Of a stretch of DNA of 64,000 nt, positions 28,965 to 37,319 are shown piece after piece. The position numbers and the translations under genes were made by a program. Source of the stretch: Flavobacterium odoriferum (GTDB taxonomy: Bacteria > Bacteroidota > Bacteroidia > Flavobacteriales > Flavobacteriaceae); assembly GCF_025499515.1 (NCBI RefSeq), contig NZ_JAMKFA010000014.1, positions 62,001 through 126,000 of the forward strand, written 5' to 3'. The notes beneath the pieces are model-generated. The model ran no database searches, was not told the origin of the DNA, and saw only the letters and a program-made list of their open reading frames with translations. The number at the start of each line of letters is the position of its first letter. Within the stretch, counting starts at the first letter, position 1.

Positions 28965-29008
28965 TGGGTAGTTGTGTTGTTGTTGTGTGTGTAGTTGTTT
29001 GTAACCCA
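28965..29008 (-). promoter_or_regulatory. U-poor leader of pnp
   Basis: On the minus strand the sequence upstream of pnp is almost purely A and C for about 30 bases (28971-29000). It is framed by TGGGT (28965-28969) and its complement ACCCA (29004-29008). It may be an unstructured leader or protein-binding site; no family is recognised. Confidence 0.3.
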
Positions 29009-29041
29009 ATGAAAAACCAAACTTTTTCTGTCAATATAAAT

Positions 29042-29069
29042 AAAACAAAAAGGGGCACAAAGCCCCTTT
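29042..29069 (-). terminator. terminator of rpsO
   Basis: AAAGGGGC (29049-29056) pairs with GCCCCTTT (29062-29069) across a 5-base loop. On the minus strand a T-rich run follows the stem. Confidence 0.8.
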
Positions 29070-29075
29070 AGTTGA

Positions 29076-29345
29076 TTATTTTCTAATACCTAATTCTTTA
29101 ATAATCTCACGATATCTGTTGATATCTTTCTTTTTTAAGTAGTCAAGAAGACTTCTTCTTTTACCTACTAAAAGGACTAACGAACGCTCAGTGTTAAAAT
29201 CATGACGATTTTTTTTCAAGTGCTCAGTTAAGTGAGAAATTCTAAATGTAAATAATGCGATTTGCCCTTCAGCAGATCCAGTGTTTTCAGCTTTTCCTCC
29301 GTGTTTAGCGAAGATTTCAGCTTTAGTTTCTTTTGTCAAGTACAT
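29076..29345 (-). CDS. rpsO: 30S ribosomal protein S15
   Basis: Ribosomal protein S15 (uS15) binds 16S rRNA in the central domain of the 30S subunit. The 89 residues include the typical GSAEGQIALFTFRISHLTEHLK segment, the HDFNTERSLVLLVGKRRSLLDYLKK RNA-binding region, and the end RYREIIKELGIRK. It is transcribed from a good TAnnTTTG promoter and has a small hairpin in its leader. pnp follows downstream, as in many bacteria. Confidence 0.98.
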   Translation of the reverse strand: MYLTKETKAEIFAKHGGKAENTGSAEGQIALFTFRISHLTEHLKKNRHDFNTERSLVLLVGKRRSLLDYLKKKDINRYREIIKELGIRK

Positions 29346-29376
29346 GCCAATATTATTTTAAATGATTTTTATGTAT

Positions 29377-29396
29377 GAATTGTATGGTTGCAATTC
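29377..29396 (-). promoter_or_regulatory. hairpin in the rpsO leader
   Basis: GAATTG (29377-29382) and CAATTC (29391-29396) form a 6-bp stem with an 8-base loop in the 5' leader, between the -7 element and the ATG. S15 often represses its own mRNA through leader structures; whether this one is used is inference. Confidence 0.3.
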
Positions 29397-29401
29397 GGGT
29401 G

Positions 29402-29409
29402 CAAAGATA
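29402..29409 (-). promoter_or_regulatory. -7 promoter element of rpsO
   Basis: On the minus strand this reads TATCTTTG, an exact TAnnTTTG match, 56 bases before the ATG. Tandem GAATTAT-type repeats (29421-29452) occupy the -33 region. Confidence 0.6.
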
Positions 29410-29465
29410 GGAATAATTGTGAATTATGAATTATAAATTATGAATTATTTTTCTTAATTTTAAAA

Positions 29466-30698
29466 CTAAGCAGTTTTATCAATCGATTTAAAGGCTCTTT
29501 TTAATAAAAACGGAGTTGCTAATGTGGTAATAAGCCCCATAATAACTAACATCGAGAAAATTTCGGTATTGATAATTCCTGCTTTGTAAGCAATGTTAGC
29601 GATTACTAATTCCATGATTCCTCTTGCATTTAAACCAAATCCAAGTGCAAGTGATACATTGTGGTTTAGACGGGCAAATCGACCACCAACATATCCACCA
29701 ATAATTTTCGATAAGAATGAAACGGCAATTATGGCAAATAATAAAGGATAATTTTGAATAGATGAAAACTGAAATTCCAATCCTATTCCTGCAAAGAAAA
29801 TTGGAGCTAAGAATCCCATTGCCATACTATTTGTGGTATTGTGAAATGTGTTTAAATGTTTTTCGCCAACCAATTCTTTAGAAATTAGCATCGAAGCAAA
29901 AAATGATCCAATGATAAAATGAAGTCCTATACTTTCTGTAATTGTTGCAAAAATCAAAATAAAGACAAAGAAAACAGCAAATAAAGATTCTTTACCTTTT
30001 AATACTTCTAATATTTTATTCAACTTGTTCTCGATGAAGTTTTCTTCGCGAGATAATTTTTTAATTAATTTATAGGTTGCAATTACCAAGATTAAAAAGC
30101 AACTTAATTTTAATATAGTAATAAGCGTTGCTTTTGTAATGTTTGCAAAAGTAGGTTCAACATCTTTAATGTCTAATAAAATTCCTAAAATTGTTAAAGC
30201 AATTACATCATCAAAAATGGCTACCGAAATAATTTTTTGACCTACAGGCGAATTTAGTTTTCCTAAATCCATTAAAATCCGAATGCTTACTGGCAAAGCC
30301 GTAATTGCTACACAGAGTCCAATAAAAATAGTAGACATTACATCCTGTCCAAAATAACTTCCTACTAAGTAACCAGAAATAATTGGGATAAAAAAGGCAA
30401 GTATTGAAATGACAATATTTCTTCCTTTCATGGATTTAACAATTTCATCTAAATGAATTTCTAATCCAGCAATAATAACCAATAAAAATACGCCTAACTC
30501 CGAAATAACTTTTAGCTCCTCGGTTCTGTGGATAAAATTTAAAATAGTTGGTCCAAGTAAAACACCTGCTAAAATTTCTCCAATCATAGCGGGTTGCTTA
30601 AAACGCTCCATTATTTCGCCAAAAAGTCTCGCTAAGACTAATAAAATTAAAAGATTAGCAAAAAAAGGAAGTTCTAAACTTTGTACACCAAACTGCAT
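29466..30698 (-). CDS. cation:proton antiporter (CPA2/Na+-H+ exchanger family)
   Basis: The 410 residues are almost entirely membrane-spanning, with about 11-12 helices. GEILAGVLLGPTILN in helix 2-3, the FDDVIALTILGILL segment with adjacent acidic residues in the core, and GFGLNARGIMELVIA near the C-terminus are typical of the exchanger domain of CPA2 antiporters. The C-terminal TrkA/RCK domain of KefB/KefC is absent, so the transporter is a bare exchanger module. The ion, Na+ or K+, cannot be decided from sequence. It has its own candidate promoter. Confidence 0.9.
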   Translation of the reverse strand: MQFGVQSLELPFFANLLILLVLARLFGEIMERFKQPAMIGEILAGVLLGPTILNFIHRTEELKVISELGVFLLVIIAGLEIHLDEIVKSMKGRNIVISILAFFIPIISGYLVGSYFGQDVMSTIFIGLCVAITALPVSIRILMDLGKLNSPVGQKIISVAIFDDVIALTILGILLDIKDVEPTFANITKATLITILKLSCFLILVIATYKLIKKLSREENFIENKLNKILEVLKGKESLFAVFFVFILIFATITESIGLHFIIGSFFASMLISKELVGEKHLNTFHNTTNSMAMGFLAPIFFAGIGLEFQFSSIQNYPLLFAIIAVSFLSKIIGGYVGGRFARLNHNVSLALGFGLNARGIMELVIANIAYKAGIINTEIFSMLVIMGLITTLATPFLLKRAFKSIDKTA

Positions 30699-30732
30699 AA
30701 AATATGTAAATCTAACTCTGTTAAAAATCAGA

Positions 30733-30740
30733 CAAATATA
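30733..30740 (-). promoter_or_regulatory. candidate -7 element of the antiporter gene
   Basis: On the minus strand this reads TATATTTG, matching TAnnTTTG, 34 bases before the antiporter ATG. Confidence 0.45.
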
Positions 30741-30768
30741 TTAAAAAGAGTGAGATGTTATTGAGTGA

Positions 30769-31224
30769 TTAAAATAATTTTGAAACTTCTTGATTTACAA
30801 ATTCTAAAAAGCGCTCATCTGCTGCTGTAAAAGGGTCTAAAACATGCGAATCAATATCAATTTGACCGATATTAACCCCATTTACAAACAATGGAACTAC
30901 AATTTCAGATTTCACTGTAAAACTACAAGCGATATAATTGTCTTGTGCGGCAACATCAGGAACCACAAAATTATTGTTTGATAAAGCAACTTGCCCGCAA
31001 ATTCCTTTTCCAAACGGAATCACAGTATGATCAGTTTCAGCACCAACATAAGGGCCTAAATGCAATGTTTGTGTGTCATGATTGGCAAAATAATACCCCA
31101 CCCAATTATAATATTCGATAGAATTTGTTAATAATTGACAAATAGCTAAAAGCTTTTCATCTCTTGTAGTGTTTTCTTTAGCAACAATGGCAGCAACTAG
31201 TGGTTTTAAATTTTCAAAAGTCAT
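30769..31224 (-). CDS. GAF-domain protein, free methionine-(R)-sulfoxide reductase-like
   Basis: A single GAF domain fills the 151 residues. It resembles fRMsr, which reduces free methionine-R-sulfoxide. C100 in DNYIAC lines up with the catalytic cysteine and C76 in GKGICG with a resolving cysteine. The third cysteine of the E. coli enzyme, between these two, is missing. The start is set at the ATG for MTFENLKPLV; the upstream in-frame extension (to 31308) overlaps the divergent xrtF promoter and is not family-like. The gene is divergent from xrtF. Confidence 0.85.
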   Translation of the reverse strand: MTFENLKPLVAAIVAKENTTRDEKLLAICQLLTNSIEYYNWVGYYFANHDTQTLHLGPYVGAETDHTVIPFGKGICGQVALSNNNFVVPDVAAQDNYIACSFTVKSEIVVPLFVNGVNIGQIDIDSHVLDPFTAADERFLEFVNQEVSKLF

Positions 31225-31240
31225 TTTTTTATTTTTTTTA

Positions 31241-31248
31241 CAAAAGTA
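31241..31248 (-). promoter_or_regulatory. candidate -7 element of the GAF/fRMsr gene
   Basis: On the minus strand this reads TACTTTTG, matching TAnnTTTG, 16 bases upstream of the chosen ATG at 31224. It supports that start over the longer frame. Confidence 0.5.
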
Positions 31249-31274
31249 TTTATTCCTTCGTATTAAAAAATCTA

Positions 31275-31282
31275 TATTTTTG
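31275..31282 (+). promoter_or_regulatory. candidate -7 element of xrtF
   Basis: TATTTTTG matches TAnnTTTG, 15 bases before the xrtF TTG start. It is divergent to the GAF-gene promoter, 26 bases away. Confidence 0.45.
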
Positions 31283-31297
31283 TTAAAAATACACATT

Positions 31298-31849
31298 TTG
31301 AGAAACAATTTTTTACAATATAAACCCTTCTTTACTTTTTTATCAAAGTTTCTATTGTTTTACGTATTTTTTACTTTTATGTATAAAATGTATTTAAATC
31401 AATATGATGTCGTAAATAACGAAGTGGATTATTTTACAGAAGTTGTTGCTAACCAGACAAAAAAATTGATGAGTTTTTTTGTTGATAATACAAGATCATT
31501 TCCGCATGATTTTGAACCTTCAATAAAGATTTTTTATAAAGATAAGTATGTTGCTCGTGTAATTGAAGGTTGTAATGCAATAAGTGTGATGATTTTGTTT
31601 GCGGCTTTTATTTTTGCATTTTCTACCCAATGGAAGAAAACAGGTTTGTACATTGTTTCTGGAGTTATTTTAATTCATATTTTGAATATTATTAGAATTG
31701 CATTATTGTCTTTTGCACTATATTATTACCCAGAATATGAAGAAATTTTGCATGGAACTATTTTTCCATTATTCATTTACGGGGTTGTTTTTCTTTTATG
31801 GATTTTGTGGGTAACCAAATTTTCAGGCTATGCTAAAAGAAATTCGTAA
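31298..31849 (+). CDS. xrtF: exosortase family protein XrtF
   Basis: Exosortases are membrane transpeptidase-like enzymes thought to process surface proteins carrying a C-terminal sorting signal. The 183 residues include the catalytic cysteine C92 in VIEGCNAISVMI, an arginine in HILNIIRIALL (R133) and a histidine in EILHGTIFPL (H152), with several transmembrane helices. A TTG start at 31298 gives MRNNFLQYKPFF, the expected family N-terminus; an upstream ATG at 31169 would run into the GAF gene. It overlaps its partner gene by 20 bases. No obvious sorting-signal protein is encoded nearby. Confidence 0.88.
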   Translation: MRNNFLQYKPFFTFLSKFLLFYVFFTFMYKMYLNQYDVVNNEVDYFTEVVANQTKKLMSFFVDNTRSFPHDFEPSIKIFYKDKYVARVIEGCNAISVMILFAAFIFAFSTQWKKTGLYIVSGVILIHILNIIRIALLSFALYYYPEYEEILHGTIFPLFIYGVVFLLWILWVTKFSGYAKRNS

Positions 31850-32273
31850 AAACAAGAAAAGTGTTCTGCTTCTAATTTTATCTGTTTTAGGATTGGTGTT
31901 AATTCGTGCTTTTGAAGACCAACTTTTTTACGATCCTTTTTTGCAATTTTTCAAATATGATTATCAAAACAAACCATTACCTGTTTTTGATACTACAAAA
32001 CTAGTAATTGGGCTTTTATTTCGTTATGCATTGAATATGTTTCTTTCTTTAGGAATTATTTATCTGCTTTTTAAACAATTGCAATTGGTCAAATTTTCAG
32101 CAATGTTATTTATTGTTTTGTTTGTAATACTAATGATTTTATTTTTTGGAACATTGCATTTTTTGGAACAACCAGATTATTTGGTTTTGTTTTATTTGAG
32201 ACGATTTTTAATCCAGCCTTTATTTTTAGTGCTTTTTATTCCGGCTTTTTATTATCAGCAGTTAACTCGCTAA
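31830..32273 (+). CDS. exosortase F system-associated membrane protein
   Basis: The 147-residue product has four or five hydrophobic segments and a basic N-terminus. It matches the small protein that follows xrtF in Flavobacteriaceae, including the IRAFEDQLFYDPFLQFFK segment between helix 1 and helix 2. The start lies inside the end of xrtF, which implies coupled translation. The molecular role is unknown; it is presumed to assist the exosortase in the inner membrane. Confidence 0.85.
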   Translation: MLKEIRKNKKSVLLLILSVLGLVLIRAFEDQLFYDPFLQFFKYDYQNKPLPVFDTTKLVIGLLFRYALNMFLSLGIIYLLFKQLQLVKFSAMLFIVLFVILMILFFGTLHFLEQPDYLVLFYLRRFLIQPLFLVLFIPAFYYQQLTR

Positions 32274-32307
32274 TTTTTTGTATCTTTATGTAATAATCTT
32301 TTTGATT

Positions 32308-33132
32308 ATGAAAGTTACAAAATACTCAGGTGAATTAGTTCATTACGATGAACAGAAACTAATTAATTCACTCCGAAAATCAGGAGCCGACCAAGCTGTG
32401 GCAGAAACCATTGTTAAGGAAATTGAAAGCGAAATGTATGAGGGCATTTCCTCGAAAAGAATTTATAAACGTGCTTATCAATTACTAAAAAACATTTCTA
32501 ATGTTCATGCCGCTCGATACAATCTAAGAACTGCCTTGTTAGGACTTGGTCCTGCTGGATTTTTCTTTGAGAAATTTATTGCTAAAGTCATGAAAGAACA
32601 AGGTTTTCAAACTAAAGTTAGCATTACACTAAATGGGAAATGTATTTCTCATGAAATTGATGTTTTACTTCTCAAAAACGATATAGTTTCCATGATTGAA
32701 TGCAAATTTCATTCCGGTCAAGATGCAAAAAGTGATGTAAAAGTTCCAATGTATATCCTCTCTCGATTTAATGATTTGAAAGATAAAAAGTACGATTTGT
32801 TTTCGGCGAAGCGAAGTATTTCAAAATGTATCATTGTAACCAACAACAAGTTTACCACTGATGCTATTCAGTTTGGAGAATGTTCGGGTTTGAGCATGTT
32901 GAGTTGGGATTATCCTCAAAAAAACGGAATCAAAGATTTGGTTGATCGTTTTCGAGTTTATCCAGTAACTTGTTTAACCACTCTAACCAAAGCAGAAAAA
33001 GACCAATTGTTGATTTTAGATTGTATTACCATTAAAGATTTAATTCAGAATCCCGATTATTTAAAAACCATCGAGTTAAGTCATAATCGAACTATAAATG
33101 TTTTAAAAGAAGCGAATCAATTAACAAATTAA
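32308..33132 (+). CDS. ATP-cone domain fused to a PD-(D/E)xK nuclease-like domain
   Basis: Residues about 1-85 form an ATP-cone (VTKYSGELVHYDEQKL and the RIYKRAYQLLKN region), a nucleotide-sensing domain best known from ribonucleotide reductases and NrdR. Residues about 86-200 look like an Mrr-type restriction endonuclease fold: E88 in GFFFEKFIAKVM, D118 in HEIDVLL and E131-C-K133 in MIECKFH form the PD-(D/E)xK pattern. A further C-terminal region of about 70 residues follows. The ATG at 32308 is chosen because the conserved domain begins there. The function, possibly nucleotide-controlled DNA cleavage, is inferred. Confidence 0.8.
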   Translation: MKVTKYSGELVHYDEQKLINSLRKSGADQAVAETIVKEIESEMYEGISSKRIYKRAYQLLKNISNVHAARYNLRTALLGLGPAGFFFEKFIAKVMKEQGFQTKVSITLNGKCISHEIDVLLLKNDIVSMIECKFHSGQDAKSDVKVPMYILSRFNDLKDKKYDLFSAKRSISKCIIVTNNKFTTDAIQFGECSGLSMLSWDYPQKNGIKDLVDRFRVYPVTCLTTLTKAEKDQLLILDCITIKDLIQNPDYLKTIELSHNRTINVLKEANQLTN

Positions 33133-33142
33133 AGCAAAAATC

Positions 33143-34498
33143 ATGAAAATTCATTTTTTAGGAGGAGCAGGAACTGTTACAGGTTCCAAAACGTTAATCG
33201 AACACAATAATCTTCGAATTTTGATTGATTGCGGAATGTTTCAAGGAATAAAATCATTGCGCGAATTAAATCGAGAGCCACTTTCCATTTTACCTGAAAC
33301 GATTGATTTTGTATTGCTTACTCACGGACATTTAGATCATTGTGGTTGGTTGCCAAAACTGGTTAACGAAGGTTTCAATGGAAAAATTTTCTGTACAAGA
33401 CCAACGAAAGAAATTTCACGATTGATTTTATATGATAGTGCAAAAATTCAGGAAGAAGAAGCTAAAAAAGCGAATGAAGAACATTTCTCAAAACACAATC
33501 CGGCCGAACCTTTATATACAGAATCCGAAGTAGATGCTGTAATTCCGAAGTTTCGAGTGGTAGATAAAGATTTAGATGTGAAATTAGATGATGATATTTC
33601 ATTCAAATTCTTTTATGCGAGTCACATTTTAGGCGCTTGTTCAATTGAATTAACTATCGATGGAAAAGTTTTGGTTTTCTCTGGCGACATCGGTCAAGAC
33701 GATGACGTACTAATGTTTCCACCTCAAAAACCGAAAAAAGCAGATTATGTTTTCTTAGAAAGTACCTACGGAAATCGTCTTCATCCACAAACCGACGCTT
33801 TGTTTGAATTGGAAACCATCATCAATAATACATTCAACAAAGGCGGAACAGTTATAATTCCAAGTTTTGCGGTAGAACGTGTGCAAACTATGATGTATTT
33901 AATTTGGCAATTAAAAAAAGAAGAACGTATTCCAAATATGCCTTACATCATCGATACACCAATGGGAATTAGCGTTTTAGATGTTTTTAAAGACAATCGC
34001 ACTTGGCACAAACTTTCCTTTGAAGATTGCGACGAAATGTGCAAAGTTTTTACGCTAATCTCCGATTATAAAGACAGCATGAATGCCGTTTACGATAAAC
34101 AACCCAAAGTAGTCATCGCAGCAAGTGGAATGATTACAGGAGGAAGGGTTTTGTCGTATTTGGAAAGATTAATCGATAAACCAGAAACTACTGTAACATT
34201 GGTAGGTTATCAAGCTGAGGGAACTCGCGGTAGAAAATTATTAGAAGGCGCACAAGAAATTAAAATTTACGGGAAATATTATCCAGTGCAAGCAAATATT
34301 ATGATAATCGAAAGTTTATCCGCTCATGGTGACCAAAAAGATTTACTGAATTGGTTATCCGAATTGGAAACCAAACCTAAAAAAGTATTCTTAGTTCATG
34401 GCGAAAATGAAGCCGCTGATGAATTGCGATTAAAAGTACAAGAACAATATGGTTTTGAAGCTCAAGTGCCATTTTTAGGACAAGTGATTGAAATTTAG
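33143..34498 (+). CDS. MBL-fold metallohydrolase with beta-CASP and RNA-specificity domains
   Basis: The 451 residues show a metallo-beta-lactamase fold with H61-GH63-LD65-H66 as the zinc motif. Further ligands lie at SHILGAC and FSGDIGQDDD. A beta-CASP insert follows (from about 190 to 370, with LESTYGNRLHP and VIPSFAVERVQ), then a C-terminal Zn-dependent metallohydrolase RNA-specificity segment (SLSAHGDQKDLLNW and VFLVHGENEAADEL). It resembles the CPSF73/Ysh1 family rather than RNase J by length. RNA cleavage is the family expectation; the target is unknown. Confidence 0.92.
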   Translation: MKIHFLGGAGTVTGSKTLIEHNNLRILIDCGMFQGIKSLRELNREPLSILPETIDFVLLTHGHLDHCGWLPKLVNEGFNGKIFCTRPTKEISRLILYDSAKIQEEEAKKANEEHFSKHNPAEPLYTESEVDAVIPKFRVVDKDLDVKLDDDISFKFFYASHILGACSIELTIDGKVLVFSGDIGQDDDVLMFPPQKPKKADYVFLESTYGNRLHPQTDALFELETIINNTFNKGGTVIIPSFAVERVQTMMYLIWQLKKEERIPNMPYIIDTPMGISVLDVFKDNRTWHKLSFEDCDEMCKVFTLISDYKDSMNAVYDKQPKVVIAASGMITGGRVLSYLERLIDKPETTVTLVGYQAEGTRGRKLLEGAQEIKIYGKYYPVQANIMIIESLSAHGDQKDLLNWLSELETKPKKVFLVHGENEAADELRLKVQEQYGFEAQVPFLGQVIEI

Positions 34499-34531
34499 AA
34501 TAAAATTAACGCAAATTAAAATTCAATTTCC

Positions 34532-34539
34532 TATTTTTG
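34532..34539 (+). promoter_or_regulatory. candidate -7 element of the HYC_CC_PP gene
   Basis: TATTTTTG matches TAnnTTTG and ends only five bases before the ATG. If used, the transcript would be almost leaderless. Confidence 0.35.
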
Positions 34540-34544
34540 CTTCG

Positions 34545-34952
34545 ATGAATTTCAGAAAACACATAAGTATTGTATTAGCTTCCTTAGTATTGCTTGCCAA
34601 TTTAGGGTTGAGTTTTGCTGTGCATTATTGTAAAGATGAAATTGCATCGGTTTCTTTTCAATATCAAGAAGACAAACCTTGTGTTGAAGATATAAAATCA
34701 TGTTGTGCTACAGCAGATTCTCACGATTCTTGTTGTTCCAACAAACTAATCAAAGTTGAAAAAAAGACCGATGATATATTGGTTAAAACCCTTCAATTAG
34801 ATTTAGAACCAACTGTTTTTGTTGCTGATTGGAAACCAAATTTTGTTGCATTTGAATCAGATAATATCGTTTCAAATGAAGTGGCTTTTTACTGCGATTC
34901 TCATGCGCCGCCACTCTACAAACTTTACTGTCAATTGGTTTTTTACGCATAA
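34545..34952 (+). CDS. HYC_CC_PP family protein
   Basis: The 135-residue product has a signal peptide (FRKHISIVLASLVLLANLGLSFA) followed by the family landmarks H27-YC, the paired cysteines at 53-54 and 63-64, and the proline pair at 122-123. Cysteine pairs and HYC suggest metal binding or disulfides in the periplasm. It begins a three-gene cluster with a TonB receptor and an HMA protein, a context that points to metal handling. The ATG at 34545 is chosen over a longer frame that overlaps the upstream gene. Molecular function is unknown. Confidence 0.82.
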   Translation: MNFRKHISIVLASLVLLANLGLSFAVHYCKDEIASVSFQYQEDKPCVEDIKSCCATADSHDSCCSNKLIKVEKKTDDILVKTLQLDLEPTVFVADWKPNFVAFESDNIVSNEVAFYCDSHAPPLYKLYCQLVFYA

Positions 34953-35008
34953 TTTTATTGTTTTTTATTCTGTAAATCAAAGAATTAATAACAATAAATA
35001 ATCTTATT

Positions 35009-37303
35009 ATGTTTAAAAATATAGCGTTTTTGCTATTCTTTGTTTCTCAATTTATTTATTCTCAAGAAACCATAAAAGGAATAGTAACAGACGAAAATAA
35101 TCAACCTTTATTAGGTGCTAATGTGTTTTGGTTCAATACTGCAATTGGAACTACAACAGATGAAAATGGGAATTTTACCATAAAAAAATCTCCCGAAACT
35201 ACTTTTTTAGTAATCAGTTACATTGGATTTGAAACTAAAAAAATAGAAATTACTTCAACTACGATTTCTGTTGTATTAAAAGAAGTAAATACCTTAAAAG
35301 AAGTCGTGGTTTCTAAAACCAAAAAAGGAACAGAACATTCCTTATACAAAGTTCAAAATGTCCAAGTAATGGGGCAAAAAGAGTTGCTTAAAGCGGCTTG
35401 TTGTAATTTGTCTGAAAGTTTTAGTACAAACCCATCCATCGATGTTAATTTTTCGGATGCTGTAACAGGAAATCGTCAGATTAAAATGTTAGGATTAACA
35501 AGTCCATATATTTTAATAGCGGAAGAAAATATTCCTTCTGTTCGTGGCGCTTCGCAAGCTTACGGATTGTCTTTTGTGCCGGGAACTTGGGTAGAAAGTA
35601 TTCAAATTACCAAAGGTGCAGGAAGCGTAATTAATGGTTACGAAAGTATTTCAGGCCAAATTAATTATGAAGTTTTGAAACCTTCTAATGACATTCCGTT
35701 TTTCTTAAATGCGTATGCTTCGCAGGATGAACGTTATGAAATTAACACACATTTCAATAACAAATTTTCTGATAAATTGAGTTCGACTTTGTTTTTACAC
35801 GGAAATACACGTGTTGGGAAAAATGATATGAATGATGATGGATTTTTAGATGGTCCAATCGGAAAACAAGTCAATATTTTAAACCGTTGGCAATATAACG
35901 ATGCCGAAAATGGAATCGTAAGTTTTTTAAATGTTCGCTACATGAATGATGAAAAACAAGCGGGAGAAATGGATTTCAATCCAGATACTGATAAGTTAAC
36001 AACAAATGCTTGGGGAAGCGAAATTAATACTGAAAAAATAGAAATTTCAAACAAAACAGGTTACGTTTTTCCAGAAATGCCTTATCAAAGTTTTGGATTT
36101 CAAAATTCGTTTCAATCGCACAAACAAGATTCGTATTTTGGGTTAAATCAGTATGATATTCATCAAAAAAGTTTTTATTCGAATTTATTATTCAATTCGA
36201 TTATCAATAACACTAAGAATAAATTTACAACGGGTTTAAACTTCACTTACGATGATTATAACGAATTCGTAGCGGTGAATTTTAGCCGTGATTTTTCAAG
36301 AATTGATAACTCAGTTGGTGCTTTTTTTGAATATACCTATGACAATACCGATAATTTCAGTTTGATTGCTGGAGCACGAGTTGACAATCACAATCGTTTA
36401 GGAACTTTTATCACGCCGAGATTGCATCTTCGTTATAATCCTTGGAAAGAAGCCGTAATTAGAGCTTCAGCAGGAAGAGGAAAACGCGCTGCTAATATTT
36501 TTGCTGAAAACCAACAATTATTCGCATCTAACAGAAATTTCTCAATCTTGAATACGGATGGAAAATTATACGGATTAAACCCAGAAATTGCATGGAATTA
36601 CGGTTTAAGTTTTATCCAAAAATTCAAATTAGCAGGAAAAGATGCCGAAGTAATTTTAGATTATTATAGAACGGATTTCCAGAATCAAGCGGTGGTTGAT
36701 GTTGATGCTTCTCCGCAAGATGTTTTATTTTATAATTTAGATGGGAATAGTTTTGCTAATTCATTTCAAGCGGAATTTTCTATTGATTTGATGACGCATT
36801 TGACTTTTAAAACAGCTTACAAATATTACGACGTGCAAACGCAATTCACAAGAGGACAATTGGAAAAGGCATTGCAAGCAAAACACCGAGTTTTTGGAAA
36901 TTTAGCTTATGAAACACATATTAAAGACAAAGGACAACAATGGAAGTTTGATTTAACTTACAATTGGTTAGGAGGGCAACGTTTACCTTATACACAATCA
37001 AATCCTACGCAATATCGTTTGGATGAATATGCACCAGCTTTCGGAACATTAAATGCTCAAATTACTAGAACGTTTTCAAGCGTTTTTGAAGTGTATGTTG
37101 GAGGAGAAAATATGACGAATTACAAACAAACCAACGGAATTATTCAAAATGAAAACCCTTTTGGTACTTATTTTGATAGTAGTATGATATACGGACCCAC
37201 TTTTGGTTCTATGTATTATGCTGGATTGCGATTTAAAATTAAAGAAAAGAAAAAAGACCAAGATGACCACATTCACATCGAAGGCGAACAACATAATCAT
37301 TAA
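35009..37303 (+). CDS. TonB-dependent receptor, probably metal-linked
   Basis: The 764 residues have a signal peptide, a carboxypeptidase-regulatory-like domain at about 22-100 (TIKGIVTDENNQPLLGANV) and a plug at about 115-225 with the unusual KAACCNLSESFSTNPSID. A full barrel follows. The C-terminus is rich in charged and histidine residues (DDHIHIEGEQHNH), which could bind metal. It lies between an HYC_CC_PP gene and an HMA-domain gene, so transport of copper or another transition metal is a reasonable inference but the ion is not known. Confidence 0.9.
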   Translation: MFKNIAFLLFFVSQFIYSQETIKGIVTDENNQPLLGANVFWFNTAIGTTTDENGNFTIKKSPETTFLVISYIGFETKKIEITSTTISVVLKEVNTLKEVVVSKTKKGTEHSLYKVQNVQVMGQKELLKAACCNLSESFSTNPSIDVNFSDAVTGNRQIKMLGLTSPYILIAEENIPSVRGASQAYGLSFVPGTWVESIQITKGAGSVINGYESISGQINYEVLKPSNDIPFFLNAYASQDERYEINTHFNNKFSDKLSSTLFLHGNTRVGKNDMNDDGFLDGPIGKQVNILNRWQYNDAENGIVSFLNVRYMNDEKQAGEMDFNPDTDKLTTNAWGSEINTEKIEISNKTGYVFPEMPYQSFGFQNSFQSHKQDSYFGLNQYDIHQKSFYSNLLFNSIINNTKNKFTTGLNFTYDDYNEFVAVNFSRDFSRIDNSVGAFFEYTYDNTDNFSLIAGARVDNHNRLGTFITPRLHLRYNPWKEAVIRASAGRGKRAANIFAENQQLFASNRNFSILNTDGKLYGLNPEIAWNYGLSFIQKFKLAGKDAEVILDYYRTDFQNQAVVDVDASPQDVLFYNLDGNSFANSFQAEFSIDLMTHLTFKTAYKYYDVQTQFTRGQLEKALQAKHRVFGNLAYETHIKDKGQQWKFDLTYNWLGGQRLPYTQSNPTQYRLDEYAPAFGTLNAQITRTFSSVFEVYVGGENMTNYKQTNGIIQNENPFGTYFDSSMIYGPTFGSMYYAGLRFKIKEKKKDQDDHIHIEGEQHNH

Positions 37304-37319
37304 TTAAACTGAAAATAAA

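Noticed and set aside
29421..29452. Tandem GAATTAT-like repeats near the rpsO promoter as a microsatellite switch
   Set aside because: The units are short, AT-rich and imperfect; without strain comparison there is no support for phase variation.
31169..31297. N-terminal extension of XrtF from an upstream ATG
   Set aside because: It would overlap the divergent GAF gene and adds no conserved sequence; the TTG at 31298 gives the expected family start.
31225..31308. N-terminal extension of the GAF/fRMsr protein
   Set aside because: The extra 28 residues are not family-like and overlap the divergent promoter region; the ATG at 31224 fits the domain start.
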